From positions 1,116,001 through 1,180,000 of the forward strand of contig CALSFV010000211.1 of NCBI GenBank assembly GCA_943737045.1: 64,000 nt of DNA. The letters are read 5' to 3'. Below are positions 11,083 to 22,302 of the stretch, piece after piece; the first letter of the stretch is position 1, and each line of letters begins with the position of its first letter. The notes below the pieces were generated by a model. That model worked only from the letters and a program-made list of their open reading frames with translations, had not been told where the DNA came from and searched no databases. The position numbers were made by a program, and so were the translations under genes. Source of the DNA: Parapristionchus giblindavisi (Eukaryota; Nematoda; Chromadorea; Rhabditida; Diplogasteridae).

Positions 11083-11530
11083 GATATTGGTTGGGTTACT
11101 GTAGTAAAACAGGGAGAGTTGGTTATGTTTTCCAAGTGGAAAAGGACCTCTTATATACGATCGTGCGTCAAGCGATAAGAAAGATAAACATTAGTCATCG
11201 AATAGTACACATGCTTCTGAAAACGTCATTTTATCATTTCAACATTTCCGTCTGAACAATTATAAGACATATCATCTGATCTTTGGTCTTTGATTTATGA
11301 TATTTGATCTTTGAACTTTGATCTTTGGTCTGTTCTTCATAAGTTGTAAACTTAATTCAATAACAATCTTATATCAATATTGAGAAAGGACTGTTATGGA
11401 ATTGGTTATTGACGTAAGAACGTTATTAAATCGTCTTCTCAAAAGAGCACTAACGAGATCCATCCACAGACACACACAAGTGACCTTGAGCGCGCGCTTT
11501 GTTTGCAATCTCTCGTCCACCTCTCCCACC

Positions 11531-11602
11531 GGTCCCATAGTGTAGCGGTTAGCACTTAGGACTTTGAATCCTGCAGCGGGAGTTCGAATCTCCCTGGGAC
11601 CT
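11531..11602 (+). tRNA. tRNA-Gln (UUG)
   Basis: Acceptor GGTCCCA pairs with TGGGACC. A box is TAGTGTAGCGG, B box is AGTTCGAATCT, and the anticodon stem AGGA/TCCT encloses CTTTGAA, so the anticodon is TTG. Length is 72 bases without intron. The 3' trailer TGAATCTTTTGCCGATTTTTC contains the T-run and resembles the trailers of the tRNA-Leu genes at 36.8 kb. Confidence 0.95.
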
Positions 11603-11826
11603 GAATCTTTTGCCGATTTTTCCGATTGCTCTGGATCTCCATAGATCACGAGCAAACACAGCATGATCGACGTCACTGGTCATGAGTAATATTTGCACAC
11701 CTTATCTCCGCCCTACTAAGTCTATCCCATGTGCTTTTGATCTATGACACACCCCTTTCCTTTCTAGTATATATAACCAGCGTCTGACCTGAGAGACCCA
11801 AGCCCCTTCGCTTACACACAACAACC

Positions 11827-12206
11827 ATGAGCCACTGCCATCCTCACTACGACGTCCACCATCACGCTCACTACGTAAGCGTCAAACGATTTAAAATAAA
11901 TCAATCAATAAATCAATAAATCGATATTCAGGTTCCTCCTCATGTAGACATACACTATGGCGGTCATCACATGCCCCACGCCCATGTAGTCCCCGGACAC
12001 ATCTCCTATGTAAGTATAACGTAATCTTTGGTCCTTGGTCTTAGATTCTGATCTTTCATCTCTTACAGGGAGGACACGTTCACGGACATGTCCACTACGA
12101 CCATCACCATCATCACGGCTACGGATACGTGAGTTGAACTTTGATCTTTGAACTCTTTTATCTCGACTTTTTTCAGGGAGGCCATCATCATCACCACCAT
12201 TGTTGA
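11827..12206 (+). CDS. Histidine-rich small protein C
   Basis: Exons 11827-11874, 11932-12009, 12069-12128 and 12177-12206 join in phase to 71 aa. It begins MSHCHPHYDVHHHAHY; exon 2 starts VPPHVDIHYGGHHMPHAH, the same exon as in genes A and B; exon 3 is GGHVHGHVHYDHHHHHGYGY; the end is GGHHHHHHC. It is transcribed away from gene B, with tRNA-Gln between them. TATA (TATATATAA) is at about 11768, some 58 bases before ATG. Two Cys only (residue 4 and the last). Likely the same role as A and B, unknown. Confidence 0.87.
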
Positions 12207-12861
12207 TCTACTCTATCGATTGATAGGACATTATCGATTGCAATGTTTATAAATATCGACCACTTCCTGTGATAAAGAATTCGTGTATTCATTGTGGTTT
12301 TTTGCTCAGATCGAGAGCGAAAAGGATTGAATAAAAGTAATAAATCAATCAGTCAAATCATCATTAAATTCATTATTCAGCACAACACCTTTATCAGCCA
12401 ATTAGGGTGTTATGTCAGCAGAACTTCCTCGGTTTCGGTCTCCTTCTTTTCTTCGGTTTCGGTTCAGGTCATAAATCAGTTCAATCAATCAATAAATCAG
12501 TTAAATACAATAGTTCTAAACACGCTGTCGAAGGGAGTTGGGGGGGGGGGGGTGCGGAGACGAGATATAAGTCGTGACTCCCATGTCTATTGCACAACAT
12601 GACAACGTCGTTGAACTCGACGAGAACCCTCTGAATAGATAGCAAACAAAGCGGCCTCATTGTGAAATATGTACAGCTTGTTGATCATCTGATCGCATTA
12701 TACATTGGTGGGGTACATGAAACTCGATTGTACAGGGTGCATCAGAATAAAAAAAATTTAAAAAAAAGGTATTCAGGGGGATTCAAGAAAAATTACAATT
12801 TGACATTCTCACTTTCTTTCACAGGACTTCGTGTGCCTTGAATGATGGGATTTTTTTTGGG
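12207..12861. other. Gene-free interval
   Basis: After gene C come AT-rich DNA, a short (AATCAATC)n tract, and a run of 12 G at about 12541-12552. I find no supported exon. The string GACTTCGTGTGCCTTGAAT at about 12825 belongs to a dispersed repeat also seen at 42.27 kb and 49.38 kb. Confidence 0.6.
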
Positions 12862-12941
12862 AAAAGGCGGATTTAGATGTAAATGTAGTCGAAAGAAGCA
12901 CCACTCCTTTCGACTACATTTACATCTAAATCCGCCTTTTT
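12862..12941. repeat. Hairpin made of a Penelope-like element fragment
   Basis: AAAAGGCGGATTTAGATGTA and its complement form 34-bp arms around GAAGCACCACT. The right arm with its loop is identical to about 50 bases of the Penelope-like ORF at 14011-14062, and the following bases to about 12990 are a diverged continuation of it. Confidence 0.8.
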
Positions 12942-13409
12942 GAAACTCTACTCTCTGATGATCTTTACTCTCTGATGCGCATGGTGAAAGTCTTCTTTCT
13001 TCCGACAATCAAAGAAAGCGGACCTTGATCTGCATAAGTGCGTCTTCCAATTCCATAATTTTACTACCATATCGACAGTCTTATAATATATATTTATTTA
13101 TTTAAGTGTTGCCAGAAGTTGTTGACTTGCCATGACCATGTTGACATGGAATAATCACTATAGTAAACATCTTACTTCAAACCTATTTGATCTGAACTGG
13201 TCCATTAATTTTATTATATATTTAGTGATTTGAACACATGAATGGTTTATTTTTGTGAGAAGATCAAAAACACATCAATTCAAAATTATTAAGTTTTAAA
13301 ATTAATGTGCATGCAAACCTCAGACCTATATTTGTATATTTGTACCTTTTATGATGTGGATTTCTATGTGAGACCAGTGAAGTAATGAAGGATTAGTGAA
13401 TTATTTATT

Positions 13410-13449
13410 GGCAGACGTTTCGAGACTGACGTCTCATCATCAGTGCAGG
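13410..13449 (-). ncRNA. Hammerhead ribozyme-like motif of the retroelement
   Basis: On the minus strand CTGATGA (13443-13437) is followed by a stem GAGAC/GTCTC with a GTCA loop and then GAAAC (13421-13417) and GTC. This is the conserved hammerhead core order CUGAUGA - stem II - GAAA. Hammerhead motifs are known from the terminal repeats of Penelope-like elements. Stem I and III pairing was not proven by eye, so activity is inference. Confidence 0.55.
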
Positions 13450-13568
13450 GATTACCTTTAAAGGAAACCATGAAACAGGAAAACAAGAGGCAACATATAT
13501 ATCAAGAACAAACGAATGAGTGAATGAATAGAGAGAGGGAATGAGAGTGTGAGAGAGTTGTAGATTGA

Positions 13569-15420
13569 CTAGAGGGAAAGGTTGAGTAGAGACAATTGGG
13601 CGAGTTCAGAGGCTAACTCAGAACGAATATTGATTGGAGGGTCTTGTTGTTGGATCAATAAGGCTTCAGTAATCTTACGACGTACAATGTTAGGTTCAAT
13701 GGTAAGTATGTGACCGGATAGAGTAATGGGTTTTGAGTTATGATGAGTGATAGAGTGTTGGGCTATGGCAGATTTAGTACAATATGATTTAGCCGTAGGG
13801 TTCTTACCGGCTCGAATATGTTCTATGGCCCGGTGATGGAGAGGTCTACCGGTTTGACCAATGTAAAATTGGTTACAAAGTGTGCAGTCTAGTTTGTAGA
13901 TACAACCGGATACGTTACAACAACCGACAGACTTGTTAGGGCAGAAAAAACAACGAGAACCCAAAGGGCAAGAGATATCAAGATAACGATTACGTGATAA
14001 TAGAGATAGAAGAGAAGCACCACTCCTTTCGACTACATTTACATCTAAATCCGCCTTTTTGAAACTGTCTCTGATGGCTTTGGTGAAGTCATCAGAGAAG
14101 TATGGAATGGTGAAGATAGGGCGGACATCCTGAGGTTGAGAGTTACGGTGTTTAGTAAGACCCTTGCGGGTTACTGTATTACCGTAGCCATTTGTTTGGC
14201 AAATATCTCTAGCTAATTGTAGAGACTCTCTTTTAAACTCAGATGATGATAGCGAAAGTGCGGTGCGAATGGTAGAAGAGACAATGGAACGTTTAATGTG
14301 GGCAGGATGTGCAGATGAGCTGTGAATGAGAATGTTCTTGCAGGTTGGCTTACGAAACCATTTGTAATGGAATCGACCAGTTCCTCTATCTAAAGATATT
14401 TGAAAATTGAGGAATGGTAGCCAACCACTCTTAGGGGTTTCCCTTGTTAGGTTTATGTAGGGAGCACCCCCAGAGTTGAGTGCAATGAACAATTCATCCA
14501 TAGTTCTCTGATCATTTGCGACAATAAGATAGTCATCGATATAACGACCCATAAAGTGTATACCAAAGCGAATAATGGTGGACTCAATTGTATGCATATA
14601 AGCAATGGCTAAAATGGGAGCTAAACGATTGCCCATGGCTAGACCACGGACTTGGGTATAGATTGTGTTATTGAAAGAGAATGAATCACAACCAAGACAA
14701 AGGAGTAGGAGTGATTCTATGTCACTAATTGTGAGAGAGTAGAGATAAATAGAGGAAGATGAAATGAGTGATAGTACAGCCTTGACTGCATCAGAGTTGG
14801 AAACATTAGTATATAGAGATGTAACATCGAATGATTCATAAACAGATGATGATGATACGGTAAGAGAATCAATGGATAGGAGAACATCAGATACACGACT
14901 GAGATGGGCAGGCACAAAATTTAGAATAGGAGCAAGGATTTGGCATAGAAACCAAGATATTCTATCGCTAGGACCGGCACAACCACTGATGATAGGTCGA
15001 CATTTAACATCGTTAACCGAGAGATTAGGAGCAGAAAGATCAAATTTGTGAGTCTTATAAAGAACATACAAAACGGGAATACGAGGATGACCAGACAATA
15101 AACGTTGAGAAAGTTTGGCAGGGATGGAACGATTGGCAGATATAGACTTGAAACAGGCAATGAGGCGATCATAGGAATCAGTGAAATGAGACATGGTGGA
15201 ACGGCGATAGACAGAAGGGTCAGAGAGGAGAGCATTCACAATTTCTAATTCGAACGATGGTTTAAGAACAACAAATTCTCCGCCTTTGTCAGACCGGGAA
15301 ATACGAAGTGAACCTTTTGAAATTTGATCTCTGAGGGATTTGAGGCAAAGGGATTGAGATCGTGAAAGGTTATGACGAATGGGTATGGTGCGAAACCGAG
15401 CAATGGCATCCCGTTTGTAC
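13569..15420 (-). CDS. Penelope-like reverse transcriptase / GIY-YIG endonuclease
   Basis: The open frame runs without stop from about 15420 to 13569, about 617 codons, 5' end missing. RT motifs seen in order: SDKGGEFVVLKP, the KTHKFDL and CRPIISGCAGPSDRISWFL region, FDVTSLYTNV (motif A), GLAMGNRLAPILAIAY, and RYIDDYLIVA (catalytic YxDD in motif C). The C-terminal part has a CCHH-like Cys cluster (CPLGSRCFFCPNKSVGCCNV), then GCIYKLDC ... FYIGQTGRPLHHRAIEHI, the GIY-YIG nuclease with its Arg and Glu/His region. The usual N-terminal part is absent. The preserved frame suggests a young insertion. Product copies the element into DNA. Confidence 0.92.
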
Positions 15421-15425
15421 CTTTT

Positions 15426-16369
15426 AGTTATAGTTAGTTAATTAGTTAATTAGTTAACCTAATTAGTTAACCTTTTAGTTAACCTAATTAGTTAACCTGT
15501 TAATTACTTAGAACTTTCACTAGATGTGCGCGAAGATGGTGGCAAATGCAATATGTTTCAGTTCTAATTTTAAACAAATTTATCAACAAATCGCCCCGAT
15601 GTGCGTGATGTCACTTGTAACTTCTTGATAATCTCAGAATAGTTCCTTTCCATCTTGTTACCCAGAGTTGACAATTTCAGCGTATTCAACCCAGAGTTAA
15701 CGCCCGAGTAGTGTTTTTCTGAAAATAGTATTGGTTTGTTGGTATGTGTTTGTTTATTAGTCTTTTGATTTTGAAGTCTTCCCTGATAAGAGGACGAAGT
15801 GTATTTATCAATGGCCAATGTTATCAAGAATAAAATGACGAGAAGAATAATATTTATTTATTTACAGTGGTGCACGTTAGCCTTTCCGAGATGCACACAC
15901 ACACTTTACCACTCACATCTGCTAAATTTTTTTTTAAATATGGCGTGTTAAAATGAAATAACATATGCTGATAGAGTTGTTGTAATGTGTAAAAAAATGA
16001 CGTGTTGTGGCCTCCCAAACAGTATAGAAGTATCGCACAGACGGTTAAACTACACCATACTGTAACTTTTTGGCCAAGTTTTCAATGGCCCTGTGATTTA
16101 CCGTCTCATGTCACATGCGCTTCTCTGACTCAAATCCATTCAATCTATTCAAAAAATAAAGGTGACAAATCATTTCCAGCAGCCTCTCTTTAGCCCTCGA
16201 TGCTCTCTCGTCGACAGAGAAAAACAAACAAACCAATAAAATCGGGTCATTCCGACTCTACAGATAGCCAAAATCTATTGTGTGCGCTTAGTCATGGTTT
16301 CTTATCAGTCCATTCAGAGTCTTGCTTATAAGCCTCCACCATCGTCCCCATAACCATCGTTCACTCGAG
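15426..16369. other. Gene-free interval upstream of His-rich gene D
   Basis: It begins with a (TTAGTTAACC/TTAGTTAA)n patch at 15421-15500. The remainder is AT-rich single-copy DNA without a supported exon. A TATA box (GCTTATAAGCC) for gene D is at about 16323. Confidence 0.6.
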
Positions 16370-17555
16370 ATGTATCCACACCACGTGAGTTTTCCTGATT
16401 TAACACCGGGAGTATATTTTCGACTCCATTTTTTGTAGTGGACAAAGGAGTTTCTAATGACTGCCCGGTGCTGGAAATGCTCAAAGGGGATTTGCATATA
16501 TTATTGATTAGTATGTATGCTAATCAATAAATTAATCAATAAACTAATCAATAAAATAATGAAAAATCTAATCAATAAGCTATTCTATAAACTAATCAAT
16601 ACACTAATCAATAAACTAATAAACTAATCAATATTCTTCAGTCCGATCATCATCACCATCACGCTCCTCCAGTGCATGTTCACGTCGACCCTCATCATGT
16701 AAGAATAATTGTTTAAAGAACGCCCCGATCTTATTTAACCCGAATTAACTCTTCGTGTTTTAAACCCGTCTACTGTAAAACAATCTTTCACTTCTCTAAA
16801 CACTGGAAAGAACGACTAAAATAAGCTAGGAAGAATCCAATAAATGGGTAGCGGTCTTAAATTGACTCTCATCCTTAAAATTAGAGACCTATGCCTGGTC
16901 ACTGTATAGAATATTGAATTGAAAATTAGACCGTTTGTTAGTTTCTCTCTAAAAAATATTATTATTAAAATTAATATTTAATATATTCAGGGTCACGTCG
17001 ATGTTCACGGACACGTCCACGTAGACACTCATCACCATCACGGATACGTTGCCCCCGTTGTAATTATCGATTTCCTATCCCATTACAGTAGCCTACTCAC
17101 GTGTTTGAATCCATGATACTTTGTGCAATTAATGGCATGGCTTTACTTGTATCCCTGATCATGCATGGATTCAAAAACCCGAGAATGAGTTCAAAATCAA
17201 TGCCAACCATAGAAAATTTGAGAAGATTACGTGTAAAATCTTAGAGATTTCTGGAAAAAAATGAAAAATCAATAAATAATTAAAAATCGATTTCAGGTTC
17301 GAGTAGATCCTCATCACCATCACGGATACGTCGCCCCCGTTGTAAGTATCGATTTCCCATTCTACTACAGTAACCTAATGAGCTAAAAATCAATGCCTAG
17401 CATAGAAAATATGAGAAGATTATGTGTAAAAAGCCAGAGATTTTTGAACAAAAAGTGAAAAAAATCTATAAATAATAAAAAATCGATTTCAGGTTCATGT
17501 CGATCCTCATCATCATCACGATGACCACCATCACGGTCATCACGGACATTATTGA
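16370..17555 (+). CDS. Histidine-rich small protein D
   Basis: Five exons, 16370-16384, 16642-16698, 16991-17059, 17297-17341 and 17493-17555, join in phase to 80 aa. Exon 1 encodes only MYPHH, the pattern also used by genes E and F. Exon 2 is SDHHHHHAPPVHVHVDPHH, exon 3 GHVDVHGHVHVDTHHHHGYV, exons 3 and 4 both end HHHHGYVAPV, and exon 5 ends HHHGHHGHY. Introns 3 and 4 are homologous (ATCGATTTCC, AGAAAAT, TGAGAAGATTA blocks), so an exon-plus-intron unit was duplicated inside the gene. There is no Cys and no signal peptide. The TATA box lies about 45 bases before ATG. Function unknown; composition suits metal or proton binding. Confidence 0.85.
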
Positions 17556-18406
17556 TTGACTAAACGATCGATCGATTGATGACCATTACCGTATGCTGAA
17601 AGATTGTATCGATAAAACGCATTCAGCAAGATTGTCGCATTGAAACATTGAAAGAGTTATGTAAAAGGAGTTTATAAATATACTAAAGTTTGTTAGTATA
17701 AATGTCTGTTAATGAAGAAGAACAGAAATTATATCATAGTGCCGTGGAGTTTTGTACATGCGTCCCGCTGCGGCACACAGCGGCGCGCATTTGCTCGCAT
17801 AATTTATTTTCGAAGCATATAAATATTTGTTCGATTCTCAAAAGCTTACACATAAGTGTCAGTGATGCCGAATACTATCTATTACAGTAACACTCTGGTA
17901 CACAAATATTCCAAAAAGTAAAGTAATTAAAACACGAATCACACTGGTCCGAAAATGTATGAGTGTAATATTGGAATCGCGAATACTCGAATGAGTTCAA
18001 GAGAATTATTACCACTGGAGAAACTGAAGAAAGGCCCTTCTCTCATCTAGTATTATGCTTGATATGAATAACTTGATTGATACTCGGACCGGAGAGTGTC
18101 TATCGGTAGTGCAACTCCTGAAGTTCCAGAATAATCTAATATTGAAGGGGATTCTCCCCTAGATCAGTAGTATTTCTCCATGGAATAGGTGAGGCACAAC
18201 AATAGAATAGATAAGAGGAACTAAAAGTTGTCGTTAAAACATCTGGACCGATGTGATATGATATGAGTGAAAGATCAAGCGTAAAGAGAGAGTCAGAGAG
18301 TAAGAGACTGTTAGAGAGTCAGATAGATAGCGGGACTGTTTCTTCCCCCACCCCACTTATATAAAACCCTCAGTTTCCTCACTCGACATATCGACCAGCT
18401 TTCGCC
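17556..18406. other. Gene-free interval
   Basis: Single-copy AT-rich DNA between His-rich genes D and E. I see no exon. TATA (CTTATATAAAACC) of gene E lies at about 18356. Confidence 0.6.
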
Positions 18407-20755
18407 ATGTATCCGCCTCATGTGAGTTTCACTAGTTTTTTTTTATAATAACAATGTTCTAAAGATAAACCCCAAATTTGAAACTATCTGATCTGGCAGT
18501 GCTCGCTTTCTCTATCTACGAGAGAGCGTTGCCAGAGAGGATAGTTTCAAATTAACAATGAGTGTCTTTAAAGGACAAAAACATTTTTATAAACTCACAC
18601 TCGCTGGTGGTAAATAAAATGAGATCCAGTGAGGAGATTTGCAAATCTCTTTGGAGTGGTTTTATTGATCGATGATTACCATATACCATTCCAGCATCAA
18701 GGATGCCATCCTCAATGCCATGACCCTCATCATCACCATGGGGTACGGTATCTCTAGGATATTTCCAGTCGAGAAACAACTATTGCACATCAGTGTCCTA
18801 GACTTTTAGATAGCGAATACATGGAATTCGCTGGATGTTGTCGAAACAGTTACACCGAAAGAATATATTTAAGACACCGTCTCAGTAAGATTCGAGGGTT
18901 GAGCCACTGACCCCGGACATCGACCTCACCGATTTGGCTCAAAATTTTTTGTGGATACCCCCATGGCCCCCTATCACAAAATGGGTATTCATTTGGGCTG
19001 TATCCTTGAAACACAGATGTGGCGGGTTCTCGAAATTTGAAAACTCGATTTTCGCCAAAAAAAAGTGGAGCGACCTAGGTCCAATATTAGTGTGGAATAA
19101 TTACATATATGCCGATGCAACAAAAACTCGCTATTGGACGGTCCGGATATCCGATCGCAAACTGATTTTTTTACCTCCTCAAAACATTCTAAATTTAATT
19201 AAAATTTCAAAACAAAAAACGGCAGCCCAATTTTAGCCTCTTGTTATAGAGCAAAAAATTCCGCATCGAATAAGGCAAAAAAATCAAAAATCGATCGACC
19301 CGTGTTTTGAGATAAATGAACCTGAAGATGACCCGAAAATATTTTTGTTTTTAAACCTCCTCATGTTTGTACTCATATTGAAGAGCTCGTCGAGTAGAAC
19401 AACTTTTATGTTGAACGTTTTGTCTGAAACTCATGTACAAGAGAAATACATGAATTAAGATTTATTGGATCCAAATATTTTTTATCGCTTGTATCTTGAG
19501 AACAAACGACTTTCATAGAATACGACCAACATGAAAAATGATGTGCTCGACTAGTTCTTTAAAATGAGTATAAACACGGCAAGGTTTCGATAACTTTTTT
19601 TTCATGACCACTTTAGAGGCCATGTTTTTCAGCATAGGGGTCAACAATTTTTTTTCGTGAAACAACTAATTAAGTATGGATTTTTGAGTTCTACAATATA
19701 GGCGTAATCACTTTGTGCACAAACAATATTTTACTTTCGATTTACTCTAAATTGACTGAAAAACTGTGAGAATAAATAAAAGAATGAATAAAGATGTATT
19801 TCTCTTGTACATGAGTTTCAGACAAAACGTTCAACATGAAAGATGTTCAACTCGACGAGCTCTTCAATATGAGTACAAACATGAGGGGGTTTGAAAACAA
19901 AAATATGTTCGGGTCATCTTCAGGTTCATTTATCTCAAAACACGGGTCGATCGATTTTTGATTTTTTTGCCTTATTCGATGCGGAATTTTTTGCTCTATA
20001 AAATGAGGATTAAATTGGGCTGCCGTTTTTTGTTTTAAAATTTTAATTAAATTTAGAATGTTTTGAGGAGGTAAAAAAATCAGTTTGCGATCGGATATCC
20101 GGACCGTCCAATAGCGAGTTTTTGTTGCATAGGCATATATGTAATTATTCCACACTAATATTGGACCTAGGTCGCTCCACTTTTTTTTGGCGAAAATCGA
20201 GTTTTCAAATTTCGAAAACCCGCCACATCTGTGTTTCAAGGACCCAGCCCAAATGAATACCCATTTTGTGATAGGGGGCCATGGGGGTGTCCACAAAAAA
20301 ATTTTGAGCGAAATCGGTGAGGTCGATGTCCGGCACTTCCTGGAATCTCACTGAGCCGGCGTCTTAAATAAGTTGAATTTTATAATGATCATTAAAGCCC
20401 CCACCTCCTCAACATCACGGATGCCCGCCCCATTGCCAACATCATCACAATGATCCACATTGTCATCATCACCATGTACGGTATCTCTAGGACATTTTCC
20501 AGTCGAGAAACATTTAAGCTTCGCAAAAATAGAATAGGCAAAATTTAAATAATATTAGAATTGAGTTTCGCCAAAAAATGGAAAACATTCGAAAATTTTC
20601 AATTAGACGAATAGTTGAACTTAAAAAAAGATATATTTGACGAAAACATTTGATAAATGTTCTTAAAGCCCCCACCTCCTCCTCAACATCACGGATGCCC
20701 TCCCCATTGCCAACATCATCACAACGATCCCCACTGTCACCATCACCATCATTGA
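18407..20755 (+). CDS. Histidine/cysteine-rich small protein E
   Basis: Exons 18407-18421, 18695-18742, 20398-20475 and 20669-20755 join in phase to 75 aa. Exon 1 gives MYPPH; exon 2 gives HQGCHPQCHDPHHHHG; exons 3 and 4 are near copies, PPPPQHHGCPPHCQHHHNDP and PPPPPQHHGCPPHCQHHHND, each ending PHCHHHH. Each later exon therefore carries a C-x3-C followed by His runs. Introns 2 and 3 start with the same GTACGGTATCTCTAGGA, so exon and intron were duplicated together. Intron 2 was then enlarged by a 1.5-kb foldback. Acceptors of exons 3 and 4 are TTAAAG and ATTAAAG, unusually lacking the C of CAG. No signal peptide. Function unknown, metal binding inferred from composition. Confidence 0.8.
18472..18570. 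repeat. Foldback repeat family A, in intron 1 of His-rich gene E
   Basis: AATTTGAAACTATCTGATCT pairs with the right arm GGATAGTTTCAAATT; the stem CGAGAGAGCGTTGCCAGAG is intact. Confidence 0.8.
18866..20375. repeat. 1.5-kb long inverted repeat
   Basis: The left arm 18866-19453 and the right arm 19796-20375 are inverted copies, more than 90 percent identical by eye, around a loop of about 340 bases. Shared landmarks are CCGGACATCGACCTCACCGA, CCCCATGGCCCCCTATCACA and TGAAACTCATGTACAAGAG. Each arm has a stretch free of stops, but opposite arms differ by frame-preserving and stop changes, and no known protein is recognised. It lies wholly inside intron 2 of His-rich gene E. Confidence 0.9.
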
Positions 20756-21242
20756 TCGCTCTTTTTTTCAATTTTTTTACAACTAAACCCTTTTTTATTC
20801 TCTAACTATTTTTCAAATTACCTCCTTTTACCTCCTTGACAACTTTCATCTTCCCAATTTATTTTTTTTTTAATTTCCATTCCCATTGTCCATTCTCCCC
20901 ATTTTATTTCTCCTTGTATAAATCTCTTCATTTCAGACGTAGTTTACTTGTTGAAACAGCTTTATGATCAATGATAAATAAATGAATAAATTACATTATT
21001 ACTTATTAGTATGTTTTTGAAAATAACCTATAAATAACAAATGGTCGTCTTCTTTTTTTCTTTTGTCACGTGCTATGTTTAATAAATTGATTATTGATCG
21101 ATTTCTCGACATATAAGCACTACCGTATATGCAGATATCTCGGAGTACTGTATCCATAAAACGTGTTTGGCAACATTTTTGCATTGAAGCATGTGATAAG
21201 ATTACACGTGGAATCAAAATGGGGGTTGATAAGAAAAGTAAA

Positions 21243-21435
21243 TAAGGTTGTAAAGAGTGATCGGGGCACACAACATTTCGAGATCGGTCATGGTGTGACA
21301 GAGTAAATGTCAGAGCAAACAAAAAGAGTATGCAACTGTGAGAGATCGCAGACGATGAGAGTACCTTGGCGCATTTTTGGCATTTTGCAAGAGTTTTCAA
21401 TGAGAGCTATCTCAGTGTTAGGGAAACGTTGTGCG
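21243..21435. repeat. Dispersed repeat family G
   Basis: Shares GGCATTTTG, GAGAGA-CGCAGACGA and TCATGGTGTGACAG-type blocks with 39567-39768. The ends are weakly inverted (TCATGGTGTGACAGAG and TCTCAGTGTTAGGGAAACG). Confidence 0.5.
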
Positions 21436-21593
21436 TTGTGCCCGAAACGAGCTTGCGCACCTAAAAAAGCACCTTTTTAATATGCGCCCAAAATTCCCAG
21501 TGTTACAAGTGTTAAAGGTACAAGGAAGGTCCTCTTTTATCCCATTCAAAATCCAGTGACTTCACTGCTTAATTGATCTTGATAAAGAGTGCT

Positions 21594-21706
21594 AAAGGCA
21601 CACCCAAACTAATCTAACTCCCCACTCTGGTCGCACTCTCTCGTAGACAAGGAAAGCGAGAAAGAGTAGCCAGAGCGGAGAGTTTGAAATTAGATTGTAT
21701 GTGTAT
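21594..21706. repeat. Foldback repeat family A
   Basis: Ends are AAAGGCACACCCAAACTAAT and ATTAGATTGTATGTG; the stem reads CACTCTGGTCGCACTCTCTC and its partner. Confidence 0.75.
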
Positions 21707-22302
21707 GACAAACGCGATGTGACATAGGTGGGGTGACTGCCGTAACCGCCCACGCGTGTTAGTCTTGGAAGCGTCATTAGTGTTGCGCTTGAAAGGTGAA
21801 CAAAAATCGTAGGAGATGTTATTACCGATTTTCCGACATTTTCGGAAATTTTCGATATTCCGATTTTCAAAAAATATTTTTTCCGAACAGCAATTATGTC
21901 CATGATGTTTGCCTGACTAACGTGAAGAGCTTGGGCGAATGCGGTGGTCAAAAAACACACCCTCACACTAGTGACGTCACGTTTATTAGACACTTGCTTT
22001 ATCAATTTTAATACGTAGATGCTTCAACAGATCTCTACGCCCACACATTACATCAAAGGATCATTCTTGCCGAAAACCTTTGACTCATGACTCAGGCAGC
22101 ATAAAATATACCTAGTTTTTAATGGTTATACTTTCGATTTGTACACAGACATGCGTCAGAGCAATTCACAGGTCAGAGAAATTTAAAAAGAGCACGCAAA
22201 ACGAGAGAGTCAGACGGCGAGTCAGATGTTTCTTGGCTTGATGGCAATATAACAATGCCTGTATATAAGCTCAGCTGATCATCATCTCCGTACCGTCTCG
22301 TC

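Larger units (their letters stand above)
13400..15425 (-). mobile_element. Penelope-like retroelement, 5' truncated
   Basis: A retroelement on the minus strand containing a reverse transcriptase followed by a GIY-YIG nuclease, the domain order of endonuclease-bearing Penelope-like elements. The reading frame continues upstream of the first usable start through SDKGGEFVVLKP to about 15420 and is then cut by an AT-rich (TTAGTTAA) tract, so the 5' end is missing. The 3' non-coding part at 13410-13449 carries a hammerhead-like core. It lies between His-rich genes C and D. Confidence 0.9.
20756..22302. other. Repeat-bearing interval between His-rich genes E and F
   Basis: It contains a family G element (21243-21435) and a family A hairpin (21594-21706). 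Reading frames that cross these palindromes are not credible genes. TATA (GTATATAAGC) of gene F is at about 22261. Confidence 0.6.

Noticed and set aside
19847..20296. 149-codon frame in the right arm of the long inverted repeat
   Set aside because: The mirrored frame in the left arm is broken by a stop, and no known protein is seen; treated as repeat.
21592..22005. 137-codon frame on minus
   Set aside because: It runs through a family A hairpin and the promoter region of His-rich gene F.
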